The translations under genes were made by a program, and so were the position numbers. Below are positions 1 to 12,514 of a DNA stretch of 64,000 nucleotides, in pieces. Source of the stretch: Proteles cristata cristata (lineage: Eukaryota; Chordata; Mammalia; Carnivora; Hyaenidae). The stretch is taken from contig JAESUZ010000443.1 of assembly GCA_017311185.1 (NCBI GenBank), forward strand, positions 186,001 to 250,000. Direction: 5' to 3'. Each line of letters opens with the position of its first letter. Positions within the stretch are counted from its first letter, which is position 1. A model generated the notes under the pieces. It did no database searches and had not been told where the DNA came from. It saw only the letters and a list, made by a program, of their open reading frames with translations.

Positions 1-574
1 CATAAATGTACATGCTGCTGTTGTTTAAACAAAATACAATTTTCAGCAAATTTATCCTTGAAACACCTGCTATAATCAAAAAGAGGTGAATGCTATCAAA
101 ATAAACTGCCTAAATTAACTAGACACATACATTTTTAGAGCAGCTTGCATGATTACTCAACTGCCACGTTGTCTCAGAGAATGAGGGGGAATATTCACTG
201 ATGGACTTTTACAGGCAAGCTTTCTTTAAAGGAGACTACAAAAAAAACCCAAAACCCAGAATATTGCTTTGGATTTTTGTGTTATTTTTAAAACATGGTG
301 TTATTTTGTGGACGTAAAGTTGTTTTTGCTATTTCTCTTTTTTTCCCTTAAGCTGATCAAATGTTTTTTTTTTCTTTTTAGCATATGGGTCACGGACAGA
401 TATCAGGGTTGTGGAAAAGAATACTGTGCTTAAAATTACATACGTAAAACTACTGCATAGGGGTGGAGAAAAACCCGGCCATCGTTAAGCAACTGGAGAT
501 TTTTAACTGCTTCTGTCATGGTCTTGTTGAACATTCAGGATATTCTGTTTAAAGATAGTTGATGATGCCTTCCT

Positions 575-651
575 TCCTATTTACCCTGAGTGTGATAAAT
601 GTTTCAACCGGATCGGGAGAAAAGCTTCATTTATCACAAGTTGAAATAGGA
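575..651. repeat. Imperfect inverted repeat, hairpin-forming
   Basis: Two nested arm pairs are present: TCCTATTT (575-582) with AAATAGGA (644-651), and TGTGATAAATG (591-601) with CATTTATCACA (628-638). They enclose a 26-base loop and an asymmetric 8/5-base internal loop. The surrounding sequence is not a repeat I know. It could be a relic palindromic transposon, an ancient conserved element or a structured intronic RNA. Confidence 0.6.
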
Positions 652-2066
652 GAACAAATGTTTATGCTTTAGAGATTACCATCAGCTCTAACTAAGGAGC
701 ATCAACAGTGGTAGCAGATTTTAAGGAAATAACTAATAAAGACTGTTTGTTATGTAAACACTGCAGAGGAAAGTTACTAATGCCTCACAGCAGATATACC
801 TCAAGTAGGCATTTGTGATTGAGAGCAGTAAATTAATACATATTGGTTATAATTAAAATTTCTAGACTTCCTAAATATTTCATTATTGCAAAGTATGATT
901 TAATGTTTTCTTTAAATTACTTAATGTAGAATATGAATTGAAACAGAAACCATTTGTCATATGGACCTCCCTATGAAATGTAATTTTTAATTGGGTTGAT
1001 TCATTTTTCCAATCAATGATATTGGAGTCGTTCTCACTATCACTAACATTTTGTTCCTATAGTCTTTATCCCATTACATTTGATTCTGTCTTCCTTAAGC
1101 CAAGGCAATCTTTTATGTTTCTTGGTTCTACAAATATGCAGATGGCTCTATTTATTTTTCAGGTTTTTTGTTTTGTTTTGTTTTTTGAGTATAATAGGGG
1201 ATCAAAGTTTTTGATTAGTAGATCCTTGAAGTTGAGAGGGACTGTCAAGGTTATGTCTTCTGGCTATCTATTGTGTTACTCGCAATGAAATAATTACATT
1301 CTGATTTGGCATAAGAGTGTGTCTGTCTGTATTCTCAGAAGGGCCCCATTCACTCCTAGTCTGCCTTGCCAGATCTCTTCTTTGGCCTTCCAGCTCCTTC
1401 TAAAGTCTGGAAACCCTCACTGAGGAGATTTTTATGGTCATCTAAAAGGGGTGAGGACGGAATAAGCATGAAAAAATAAGTCAGATTCAACATATGAAAA
1501 CACTTTAGTAACAGATGGTAGTCAGTACAGATAATAATCTCTGAGCACACATTAGAAAGGCAATTATTTAACAAGGTATTTTATTTAGAGATTATAGATC
1601 TCCAGTTTCAGTTCAATTACAAGCAGGTGTGAGAATACTAGTGACTGTTATAGCCTTCACTAACCCTCTGTGTATACTGTCTTGCTTTTCTCTACAACAG
1701 GCAGAATATCTAGAAAGCAGGAACTTTCCTGAGGAAACACGTATTTCCAGCAATAGTGGAAATATTCCCACTCCCTGCAGCAAATATACATGTACAACAT
1801 CCCATACATACATACTCCACTTCTATCCCATATATACATACTCCACTCCTCTTAAGTCGTATGTTTAGTTCTTTGACTACTTATAAAGAAAAAGCATGTT
1901 TTCATACTACAAGGGTATACCACAGAAGACTTGAAGCTGCTGGGAGTTAAAGAAAAATGGCACATTTAAAAATTCAGCAAAGCTACATTTTGTAATTATC
2001 TTACAACCTGATCGGCATTTTGTATTAAGAAAATCACAACCTGATGGACATTTTTCATTCAGTTTT

Positions 2067-2276
2067 GGGGTGCCTGGGTGGCTCAGGCGGTTAAGGGTCC
2101 AGTGTCAGCTTAGGTCATGATCTTCCAGTTGGTGAGTTCAAGCCCTGCATCAGGCTGTCAGCTCAGTGCCCACCCAGGGTCCTCTGTCCCCTTCTCTCTC
2201 TGCCCCTCCCCAGCTTGTGCTCACTTCCCCCCACCCCATCTCTCAAAAATAAACATTTTTTACGAATTTAAAAAGA
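2067..2276 (+). repeat. Carnivore SINE (CanSINE, feliform type)
   Basis: Begins 'ggggtgcctgggtggctcag', has the tRNA-derived head, the CT-rich middle and an 'aaaaataaacattttt' A-rich tail. It lies inside the IFT57 intron. Confidence 0.9.
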
Positions 2277-2949
2277 AAGTCAGTCAATCTCATGAAAAAA
2301 AATATTTAATGGACAGTCTCTCTCTTTCTCTCTCACACATACACAAATACGTACACAAATGTGAGCTGTGATGAAGCTGAAAAATTAATGATTAGAGCAA
2401 GAAGCAGAGACTGCAAACTTATTTGTGCAAAGTGGCAAAAAAAGTATTTAGTTAATGCTGTGTTATTATGGAAGGGAGTGTTTTGGGTGGAGGATGGAGA
2501 TCTGCTACTCTTATCCCTGCTTTGAAAGCATGATGAGTTATCATCCCGCCCCAGCAACATTTGCTACAGTGAACTTAGGCACATGCAGCCACCTCTGTGA
2601 AGCCTTTTCCATGTCACATGGTTTCCTGCCATTGCATTCCCAAAGAATTTAGTCATTGGCCATAGATGGGGTATTAAACATGCCACAGGAACTTCACTAC
2701 TCCACTTTGAAATCTTGAGACCAGTCACTTTTGGACTGCCGCTCAGACTTGGCCCTACCTCTCTCAACCTCTACAGCTACAGTTATAACGTTAATAACTA
2801 TCTCTCCCCGTGGTGGAAACAGAGGTGAAATGTCCAGATCCCCTTATAAGCATGGACTTGCTGCTCAGCCACAGAGAGTGTGGCTGCCTAGCCCAGGTCA
2901 TGCCCTTCCAGAGTATCCCACATCTGGGTTTCTTTGAGTTGTTTATAGT

Positions 2950-3682
2950 ATTATACATAATACTGCTTTGAAAATTCTTGTACAATGTCATTTGGTAAAC
3001 ATATGTGCACATTTCCAGTAGAAATTCCACTAGGAGTAGAATTGCTAGGTCACAGTGCATATCTATGCCAAATAGTGTTTGAAAGTTACTAAAAATTTAT
3101 ATTCCTCCCAGCAGTGTGTGAAAGTTCCAGTTGCTCCATATCTTTATCAACATTCACTATAGAGTTTATTTCATTTTTGTCATAGTAGATATGTTGTGGG
3201 CTCACTGTCATTTTAATTTGTATTTCCCCGATGACTGCTGACGTTGAGCCCTTTTCCATATGTCTACTTGGCATTTGGATATCCTCTTTTGTCTTTTACT
3301 ATTGGGTTATCTGTTTTTTCTTTTGACTTATACAAATTATTTTTATACTCTGGATATGAATCCTTTGTCAGATATTTGTATTACAAATATGTGCTTTTTA
3401 GCTTTCCTTTTCATTCTTATTGGTGTATGATGATAAACAGTGACGTAATTTGAATATACTCAAAATGATCCTTTTTTGGAAGAAGGGAGTATGGCTAACA
3501 CTTAGGTTTTATTTAAGACTCATTGCTTACCCCAGTGCTATGAAGGTATTCTGTGTTTTCTTTCTGAAGTCTTATTATTTTACATTTTGCACTGAGATCT
3601 GCAATTCACCTAGCATTGATTCTTAATGTATGGTGTGAAGTAGAACTCAATTATGTATTTGGTTTTCATATAGATATGAAAA

Positions 3683-3720
<38 letters not shown>

Positions 3721-4690
3721 TCTGACCCCAGTGCACTGCTTTGTCATAAAAAGTGAGCATGTATGTGTAGGTCTGTATTTGGACACTGTTTTATCTGTTC
3801 TTTCATACTATTGGAAATGGTATCCTTTATTTTTTATTTTCTGTCTGTTGCTGGTATATAAAAATATAATTCTGTGTATGTATATACACACATCTCCAGC
3901 AAATGTGCTAAAATCACTTATTTATTCTAACAATAGGCCTATCGGCTGTTTTGGATTTTCAGTGTATATAATTATATCATCTGCAATTAACATCAATCTT
4001 ATTTCTTTCTTTACAAGCCTTATCCCTTTTATTTCTTTTATCTTGCCTGATATAATATTGGATATAAGTGGTATTAGCAGGGAGAAAACTTTAAATATTT
4101 CCATATTACCAGTAAGTATGATGTTGTTAACTTTGACTTTTATAACTGTCCTTCACTGGATTGAGGAATTTCCCTTTCATTCCTAGTTTGCTGAGAGTTG
4201 TTATTATGCATGGATGTTCAGTTTTTTCTTCACCTATGAAGATGATAGGATTTATCTCTTTTTTTCCTCTTTTGTTATGGTGGATTATATTCATTGATTT
4301 CTGAGTATTAAACTAACCTTGCATTCTGGATTAAAAGCAATTGAACCATGATGTATTATCCTTTTTATATATTACTGGATTTGATTTGCTGATATTTTGT
4401 TGAGAATTTTTATATTTATGTTTACAAAAGATACTGATCTGTAATTTTTCGTGTTTTTTAGATGTCTTTGTCAGGTGTTAGTGTCATGCTACGCAGGCCT
4501 CATAAAACAAGTGGGCAGTTGCTCCCTTCCCCCTCCCACCACCCCTGTTCTCTGGTATTTCTATAAAGTTGTTATTCCTTAAATGTCTGAGAAAATTCAC
4601 TGATGAAGCTGTCAGGATCTGGGTATTTCTTTGTGAAAAAGATTTCAGTTGCATATGTTTACCCTACAACCATTTTAAGCTCATTTTCTC
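2950..4690 (-). mobile_element. Old L1 LINE fragment, ORF2 and 3' region
   Basis: Reverse-complement text matches mammalian L1M: the 3' region at 2980-3450 and reverse-transcriptase coding sequence at about 3900-4660. A minus-strand open segment (3922-4104) contains IADDIIIYTENPKQ, a degenerate form of the L1 RT active-site block (normally F-ADD). It is riddled with stops and no longer functional. An AT run at 3688-3717 interrupts it. The 156-codon + strand frame here is only the antisense of this element. Confidence 0.85.
3688..3717. repeat. (AT)n microsatellite
   Basis: About 14 uninterrupted AT units within the old L1. Confidence 0.95.
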
Positions 4691-4834
4691 ATTATACAGT
4701 TGATATATAAATACATTCTTGGAGATATTAAAATATTACAGGTAAAGCTAAAGTCTCCTTTCACCATTACCCCCTTAAAGTTTGTACTTCTACTTTACTA
4801 CATTTCATCAGGGAAATGATAAGGGATGATCTAG

Positions 4835-4980
4835 TGCCTTTGCAAGTTTGGGCTCTAGCACTGATTTGCCTCTGAGCAACTTTAAAGTAGCTCCGTCTCA
4901 ATTTCCTCATCTTACTAGAGTTTTTAAAAGAGTTATATGTGATGATGTAGGGATAGTGATTAACATAGTGCCTGATACAT
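4835..4980 (+). repeat. MIR SINE remnant
   Basis: 'gggctctagcactgatttgcctctgagcaac' and 'ctcaatttcctcatcttac' follow the MIR core and conserved 3' portion. Confidence 0.5.
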
Positions 4981-7900
4981 ACTAGTTATTACTTGAATGT
5001 TAATGCTGAAGCTACTATTGAACATAAAAAGATCTTGGACCAGATATGACTATTGGGGAACCACTACTCTATCCAAAGGAAACAGAAAAAGGTTTCTAAG
5101 TAGCCAAAATAGAAATCACATAAAACTATGTATTTATTTATAGGAGAGTCTGATAAATCTTTCTTTGGAACTTACATATAGTATGTTTCAGAGATTATCC
5201 TAACAAGGTTGGTTAAATAGACTGTTCATCCATAGCAGATTAGAAGCAGGAAATCTCCTGTAGCATATATGCTTTTAGCAAAACAACCAAGCTAAGAAAC
5301 ATTTATTTTTATGTGCAAACTTGGATTGAAAGTTGTCAGTTTCTTGTGTTCCTTATTGAAATTGGGTGATAAAGCAAGGAAATGAAAGAAGTAGCTCAGT
5401 GTAATGGAAAATCTCTAGGTGAGAGAAAGGACATTTGGTTTCCTATTCATTTTGTAATTGACATGGTAAAAATCATACAATATCAATTTGTTATCCAATC
5501 TGTGAAATGGAGGTACAGGATTTCTTCCCCAGAGTGATCTCGAAAATCCACAGAGAAAATGAATTCAGAATTGAAACAGAGGCCTAATGAGAAAAATGTG
5601 GTGAGGCATCTTAAATGGAGGGAGCCCAAAGTGTCTGTGCATATGCAAAAACCCATAAAAACCCTTGTAACTATTTTTATATTTACTAGAACAAAAGTGA
5701 AAAACAGAACATTAAATTAAGATTCCATTGGTAATTATTCATAACAGAACTGAGGAAGAACCAGTGGGAACAGAGGGAAAAAGGAGGGTGGGTAGATGGC
5801 AGAAGTAATGTTTTTGTGATGGAGAGCGAATCAGAATACATCAGAGCCCTGGGGCCCTGCTTCTGCTGGGGCGGGGGTGGGGGGGATCCGTTGGAAGCCA
5901 CTAGAGCCTGGGATGTGAGCCTCAGCTGTGCTGGGGTGTGGACTTCTCCACAACCCAGGAAAAGACATCAAGGTGCCTTCCTCAGTTTTTTAGTATCAAG
6001 AGTCCTTTGGCACTCTGCCTCTCCACACACAGAGAAGCTCAAATTTGGGGAAAAAACTGAGTTTGGCATTTCACAAGTTGTAAATTAGTGAAATGCATTT
6101 GCCATCCCTAGCTGGTGGTTCATTCGGTTCTCTCTCAGCAGCCATTTCAGAGAGGAGCTTTACGCATTGAGTTGGAGACCCAAAGAAACAAAGTGTCTGT
6201 GTGTATGGGAAGGAAATCATTCAGGCGCTGTCTGTTGAAGTAAAACCCAGAGATCTATATAGTCTTGTCAGTCACCTTAGCGGCTGCAACTAGATCTCCT
6301 ACATTTTGATTTTATGGTATCCTGTGACTCGCCATCTGCAAGGATGTCATCGTAATTCTCCAGGTTTTGAAAGGGGAGATGCATAATTTGGCATGAAAGA
6401 ATTTGGAGTGGGGAGGAGGTTATAGTTCTGTCTACCTCACAAGTGAGAAGAGTAGAAGTGTTCGAGATTTTATATGAAGGGATTTTAAAAAATAGAAAGT
6501 CTAAAGAAATGATATACTGCAGCATTATTAGTCTTCTCATTTTCTCAGAGAGGGGAAATCTGCTGGATTAGTGAAAACTCAGCTTCAATAGAGAAGAGGA
6601 ACGAACTTAATGAACACACTTAGAGCGCTTCGGAACAGGTGACCAGTAAACTCCAGCAGCTCATGTGGTCCCACTTGATATGTAACAAAAAGAAATACTG
6701 GTTTACCTTAGATACTCTTCTGTAGTTCATTTCATCACAAATAAAAGCAGTATATAGTGATGAAATTTGAAGTGGGGTTTTTGAGCACATGGCTAAGAAA
6801 GAATTCTTGAGACGTTTTTGTTGCAAAAGTGATTTTATTATAGCACAGCAACGGGACCCATGGGCAGAAAGAGCTGCAGCAAGATTGTGAGGAGTGACTG
6901 ATTACATATTTTTAAGTTTGTGGAGGGAGGGGGATAAAGATAACAAGTAGTTTTCTAAGGAATCTCTATATGCTGAAAGCAGGGTCTTACAGGACCCTAG
7001 AGATGCAGCTATTGTCAAGATAAGGCTGCTTTTAGTTTTAATGAATGTAAACACTAAGGCATTAAGGCAGCCATAAACTCCTTGAGGAATGTTACATGCT
7101 GCCTGTCTCTGGTTTCTATCAGTGAGCTGCATGCTGTAAGGAGATTTAATTTAAACTACATTTTTCTCACCTTTGTTTCCCTCATCATATGGTATGTGGA
7201 AAATGCACTGGTTTGGGAGGGCTTTCCATTTTCCAGACATGAAACTTTAGAAAGGTTGTTTAACTTACCTGATTCTTGGGTGTCCTCCTATACAAATGTA
7301 TATATAGTCAGTATCAGAAACAAGCTCAGATGACAGTGGTTTACAGTTATAATAATGCATTTACCGTCACTCAAGATGCACGTCTGCACACGTGTGGCTC
7401 AGCTGTGGTTCTCCTGCTGCGTTCTGTGTTTGTTATTCCCAGACCTAAGCCGAAAGTGTAACCCCTCTGTGGGACATGTCTATTATCATGGTTGAAAGAA
7501 AAGGTAAGAGAGCTGATGGATGCTCTTATAGCATCTGCACAGTCCTGGCATAGGCCACATCCACCACTGTTACACTGGCTGAAGAATCAAATGGTCAAGG
7601 CCAGCATCACTGGAGCACGGAGGTATACTCCTCCCACAACCAGCTAACAGATCACAGAACCCTCTTACAGGGAAGCGTAGAATTGAACAAGAAGGGATGA
7701 GACGTCTACATAGCACTCCAAACCTGCGTGAGTCTCAAATAAGAAAAGGCACAGACAAGTGCACTGTGACCTAATGGATTCGCTACCAATCTAAGAATTG
7801 CTGTCATTGTTGAACGGTTTCTTTGGGGATCAAATCCCTATATACCATTAAAACCCATCAGGTCTTCATTCTTACCATAAGCCTTTGTAAACTTAACCAT

Positions 7901-8089
7901 CACAGTTGTGGTTTTTAAAAGCTACATATTTTGTCTTTTTATAATCATGATTTTAAAATGTTTTAAGTATAATCACTTATATTTTCTGCTATATTAAACT
8001 CCTTTCAAGAACTACTTGGGTATCCAGGAGGTTTTTACTTTATTTTTCCCTGATGATTAAAAATTGTCTTGTAGGAAATTGGGAAAATT

Positions 8090-8880
8090 TTGGAAGGATA
8101 AAGAAGAAATCATAAACATCAGTATTCAGATTCCTGGCTTAACACACACACACACAAGTACACAAATACTACTTTTTACTAAATTGGACACCTAATAGTA
8201 TATTCTTTGGGGAATGTTTTTCCACTTCACTGTATGTTGTTAGCATGTACTTTTGCTGAGTAAATTTTTTTGAAAACATGAACTTAGCATTTTGGTATAC
8301 GATACATATATAATATGAAGCCCAACAATATATCAATCACTCATGAATCCACTACTCAGTTTGAGAACGAGACTGTTATAACGCCTTTGAAGTCACCTGC
8401 ATGCTACTATGCTACTGCCCTTTACCTCCTACGTGTCCTCATGTAACTAGGGTCGTCAAACTTGTGTCTTGTGTATTGTTGTTAGCTGCTGCTGCTGCTT
8501 GCTCTTCTTCTGCCTCTTCCTTTTTTAAGTATTTTCACATATGTGTATATCTCCACACAGTGTATCATTGAGCTTTGCTTCGTGTTGAGCTTTATAAAAA
8601 TGGTATCATATGGTATGAGTTTTAGTTTACAAAAATTACAAAATTAGTTTAAAATGACTTCTACTGTCAACTCTATAGAAAGTTAAATATTTAGAGAGCT
8701 GTTTTACAAAGAACTTCTATACTCATCTTTATGTGTATCCCCAGTTATTTCCTTGAGAATAATTTCTAGAGGTGAAATTGCTGGGTTAAAAGGTTGGAAC
8801 ATTTTTAAGCTTTTTTTTTATAACTGTACATCAGGAAATATGTCCATTTAGATTTTAATAAAACAGACATTCAGATTTGT
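8090..8880 (-). mobile_element. Ancient L1 3'-region fragments
   Basis: Text such as 'gaataatttctagaggtgaaattgctgggtt' and 'ttttccacttcactgtatgtt' resembles reverse-strand L1M 3' UTR. Diverged, boundaries approximate. Confidence 0.45.
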
Positions 8881-9119
8881 GTGGCAGATAATACAAATCA
8901 TTACTAGCTTCCCACTTTAAAAGGCAGTAAGAATACACAAATGCCCCAGTGGCTTACATATTAAAAAGTCCAAAAGTAAATTCCTAAGCATTTCTGACTC
9001 CCTAAAACCGACTCTGTTCTTGTCACACTGTGCTATTACTATTCTCTTAGTTCCTAAGGCTGGAAAGCTTAAAGACACGTTCTGTCTACTACCCCACGCC
9101 CACTTCAGCCACCGCACAC

Positions 9120-9700
9120 TTGCCCTGAGACCTCAGGTTCTGTTAGCTCTGTCTCTACGATGTCCCATGAATTCATCCCTCCCCTTTCCTTCTAACAGGC
9201 CCTGTTTTACCGCAAACCCTGCTAACCTGTCGTGGGGACCATTACATGGCCTCTTCCCTGGCTGCCTACCTGCCTTCAGCCTCTTGCCTGTCTAATCAGT
9301 CCTTCCCTCTGTAATTTCTTCTCAAAACACAAACCTCTCTTTAAAACTAAAACCAGAAATCTTTAACAACTCTCCACTGTCCACATGATAGAATCCACAC
9401 TCCTCAGTTGAAGCCCTCCATCTAACTTAACCTCCTCTCCAGCTTTGCTTCCTCATGATTCATCCTCCCCACCGCACCCCAAGAACTTTGTGTTTTATAT
9501 TCTAGCCAGCCTGGGTTACTTGTTCCCTACTTATTTTCCTGTGTTTTCTTGTCCTTGTTACTCCCTCAACCTAAAATACCCTTCCTCTCCCACTCCTTTC
9601 CCATCATTTGAAATGCTACTCATTTATGCTTCAGGGTTCCACTGAAATGCCAGCTCCTCTATGGAGTTTAACATCAATGTAAGCCATCGTAGTTCTCCGT
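9120..9700 (+). mobile_element. L2 LINE fragment
   Basis: 'caactctccactgtccac' through the 'ccctcaacctaaaatacccttcc' block and the '...aatgccagctcctc' block follow the order of the L2 3' region. Highly diverged. The 91- and 66-codon frames here are spurious. Confidence 0.65.
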
Positions 9701-9959
9701 CGATGAGCAAGGCATGTTTGCTTCTCTCAAAATACTTTGTCAGAACAGGAAAAAAAATATAGTTTTTACATTTTCTGGGTAAAAAAAAGAATACTGAGTA
9801 GAAAAAGCAAAATATAAACTATATGAAACACATCAATTGCTATAAATAAAGTTATATATGTAAAGTATGTATAGGCAGATATGTGTTTTTTAGCCATATA
9901 TATGTGTATCTACCAAGACTGAAGGAATACTTAAACTTGGTGTTTATTAAGTTTATGAA

Positions 9960-9979
9960 ATTTTTTTTTTTTTTTTTTT
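9960..9979. repeat. Poly-T tract
   Basis: Homopolymer of about 20 T, possibly the tail of an unrecognised reverse-strand retroelement. Confidence 0.7.
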
Positions 9980-10189
9980 GGAATCAGGCAGGAGGAGTGC
10001 CTTTTTAGAAAAAATTACTAATATAATCACTTCTTAGGTTCATTTTCTTTCATAAGGATTCTTGTTTGGGCTTAAACAGGTTTCCATTTTGAGGCTTAGC
10101 CATATTTGGTCCAGTGCAGCAGGCCAGCCAGTGCCTCCCCTCCCTGTTCAACCCACTGTTGACTGGCCGAGTTGGAGAGGTCTGTTTCC

Positions 10190-10620
10190 TTGCCAAATCT
10201 GACTAGTCATAGTCACGGGTGATGAACAGTCCCCTCAACTGTAAAATGAAAACGTTGCACTAGATGACTGTTAAATGGATGAGTAGATGATCTTTAAGGT
10301 CCTTTCCGGCTCTCATATTCTGAGATACGTTTTGCTCATGAGATAGAAAAGTGCTCCAGGACAAAGGAGTGCTGATTTGTTCTCTGCTCTAGCACCCTCA
10401 CTGGTGTCAAGTAGCCAGTTGCTCCTTTTACTAAGTCTGAGCTGCCAAAATGTGTTGTGTGGGAATGAATGCATTGGCTTCTGATCCAGGAGCACCACTA
10501 CCTGTGGGGCCTGGGCTGTGTCTCCTTCTGTCACTGGGACTCTTTGTGCTTATCTGTGACATGGTGAAGGTGACACTAGATGCTGTTTGAGGTTTTCTAA
10601 TATTTTGTAATTGTGTAATA
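10190..10620 (+). repeat. MIR-like remnants
   Basis: 'ctcaactgtaaaatgaaaacgttgcactagatgact' and 'gtctccttctgtcactgg' with 'cttatctgtgacatggtgaagg' resemble two MIR/MIR3 copies. Divergence makes the limits approximate. Confidence 0.45.
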
Positions 10621-11484
10621 GGTATGTGTGAAGTATCCAAAGATTTTTTTTACCCTACAGTCACTAGCCCATGTTTGAAAGTTAAGAAATCATTAAAATA
10701 GGACAATTCATAATATAGTTTTCTCTTCACAAAATAGGGTAGAGAGCAAGGTGGGGCATCAGGGTATGCAAACAGATATGTGTAATTGAGGAATATCCTG
10801 GTTCCATCATTTCATCCTATACCATAATATTATTTTTTTTCTCACCATGGGTGTTTCTCTAGTCTTAAAATTATTACCTTTAGTAATGTAAACCAAAAAT
10901 TTGGAAAATATCTTGTAAGAAATTAAAATACTGGCATAGATTTCAAATGTGCACACTAATTTGGATCAGCCTAGTACTACTCTGATCTATCTCAAAATAT
11001 ATGAATTCTAATAATCATTATAGATTTCCTTTTTTTAAGAAAGAAAAGTCTTCCTGAAGAGGGCCCCCGCTTAATTTTCAGGGGACAAACTAATACTTGA
11101 TATATGATACTTGGTTCCAGAGTTACCTCTGGCAATTGTTACTATTTAAACAAGTATTTCTTTTCTAGTAATTAGATTTTCTTTTCCATTTTGATGGGTA
11201 GTCATAAATATTAACCACTAGCAGTGCAGGAATAATTTATATTCAAATTGTCAGACATCACTCTGTGAACACATAAAATAATTTACATTTATTTAGAGCC
11301 TTTTATCCTAAAGTGCTCTACTCATACTTCTTTATAATCTGATTGAAAGTTATATATAGGACTCTGCTACCTGAAATAGGGCAACAACCAAAGTAATTAA
11401 AATAAAGGATATGACTACAAAAAAACTAGAGGAAAAAAGGAAATATATATTTTACTTGTTCTTACTCTGCTTTTGTGCCCATAG

Positions 11485-11556
11485 GATTGGAGGATTCATG
11501 TTGACCAAATGCACCAACATAAAAGCGGAATTGAATCTGCTCTAAAGGAGACCAAG
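11485..11556 (+). CDS. IFT57: IFT57 coding exon (about residues 260-283), probably exon 7
   Basis: This 72-base, phase-0 exon encodes DWRIHVDQMHQHKSGIESAL followed by KETK, matching the start of the C-terminal coiled-coil half of intraflagellar transport protein 57. The acceptor is 'gtgcccatag' and the donor is 'gtatgtg'. IFT57 is a subunit of the IFT-B complex (IFT-B2, peripheral part) that carries cargo along ciliary axonemes; its coiled coil pairs with IFT20 and it was also described as HIPPI, a partner of HIP1. The N-terminal calponin-homology-like domain and acidic linker are encoded upstream of the window. The recognition is from memory of the family; length and phase fit exactly with the downstream exons. 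Confidence 0.97.
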
Positions 11557-11789
11557 GTATGTGAATTACTTCAGGTGAATCAATGTACATTTAATCATCT
11601 GTTGAATACTTACTAAAGGAGAACATGAAAGAAAAAAAAAAGACCCAATCCTTGCCTTAGAGGAGCTTACAGATTACCATATTACATTTCAACAGCCCTA
11701 ACACTTAAACTAACTAAAGAAAGAAAGGTAACTTTATGTAAAAGAGGTAAAATATATATCTACTATATTACATATTAGAGATATATCTA

Positions 11790-11821
<32 letters not shown>

Positions 11822-12382
11822 GGTACATATATAAAGCATTTCATCATTCTTTGCTCTCCGAATCCCAAGGGATAACAGAATACCAGGCCAGCAATGCTTA
11901 GAACCCCCAACTTCCCTAGATTTATGGCTGCTCTGGCCAGAAATAAGGACTTTTTGGAGGATGCCACAAAGAAGCAAAGTTGGAATGAGAAGTTATATAG
12001 CTAGAGCTATAAATTTAATCACCTACCTCCAACTGGAACATTCTAGTCATCTTTGAACCGTGCTATAAAAATGTCATGTGATTCCATCACCCATTTTGTG
12101 AACTATAAAGCAGATTTCACTCACATATGATTTAGATACACGTAAGGACTAATGAATTGACTAACACTACCATGTGCCTTTTTATTTTAACATTCTGCCA
12201 TGTGTGACTAAAATATTTCTCATTACAGACTTCTTTTGCTATTGAAAATTCCAAACTATCTTTTTCACAAGTGGTTGAGAATTTGTGGGATGGATTGAAG
12301 GAGACTTTGCCCGTCTCATACTGTTCTTGAAAAATATATTTGTGATTTTTTTGTATCTACTAAAATCCTATGGAATTTCTAG
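11557..12382 (+). other. IFT57: IFT57 intron
   Basis: Intron between two verified exons, opening with gtatgt and closing with 'tggaatttctag'. It carries a CA dinucleotide run at 11790-11814 flanked by TA-rich sequence. I see no other repeat or gene in it. Confidence 0.9.
11790..11814. repeat. (CA)n microsatellite
   Basis: About 12 CA units in an IFT57 intron. Confidence 0.95.
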
Positions 12383-12514
12383 GGATTTTTGGATAAACTT
12401 CATAATGAAATTAGTAGGACCTTGGAAAAGATTGGCAGCCGAGAAAAGTACATCAACAATCAACTTGAGCATCTGGTTCAAGAATATCGTGCAGCTCAAG
12501 CCCAGCTGAGTGAG
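12383..12514 (+). CDS. IFT57: IFT57 coding exon (about residues 284-327), probably exon 8
   Basis: This 132-base phase-0 exon encodes 44 residues beginning GFLDKLHNEISRTLEKIGSR and ending YRAAQAQLSE. The charged, heptad-like pattern (Leu/Ile at a/d positions, Glu/Lys/Arg between) is the central coiled coil of IFT57, the part used for pairing with IFT20 within IFT-B. The acceptor is 'ttctag' and the donor is 'gtaact', a weaker but valid 5' splice site. There is no frameshift or stop. Compared with the human protein as I remember it, changes are conservative (for example Ser for Thr and Gly for Ser), consistent with a functional orthologue. Confidence 0.97.

Larger units (their letters stand above)
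1..11484 (+). other. IFT57: Intron of IFT57 (upstream exons not in window)
   Basis: The first recognisable coding exon starts at 11485, and it begins in the middle of the protein, so everything before it is inferred to be intron of the same + strand transcript. I searched by eye for the preceding IFT57 exon (acidic linker and start of the coiled coil) and did not find it. The interval contains an old reverse-strand L1, one carnivore SINE, an L2, several MIR remnants and short microsatellites, listed separately. Bases 1-2066 and 4700-8090 show no repeat I can name, apart from the hairpin at 575-651 and a MIR remnant near 4850. The open frames in this stretch are short and look accidental. Confidence 0.8.

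Noticed and set aside
3716..4186. 156-codon + strand frame
   Set aside because: It is the antisense of a decayed L1 ORF2; the minus strand carries the RT-like ADD motif.
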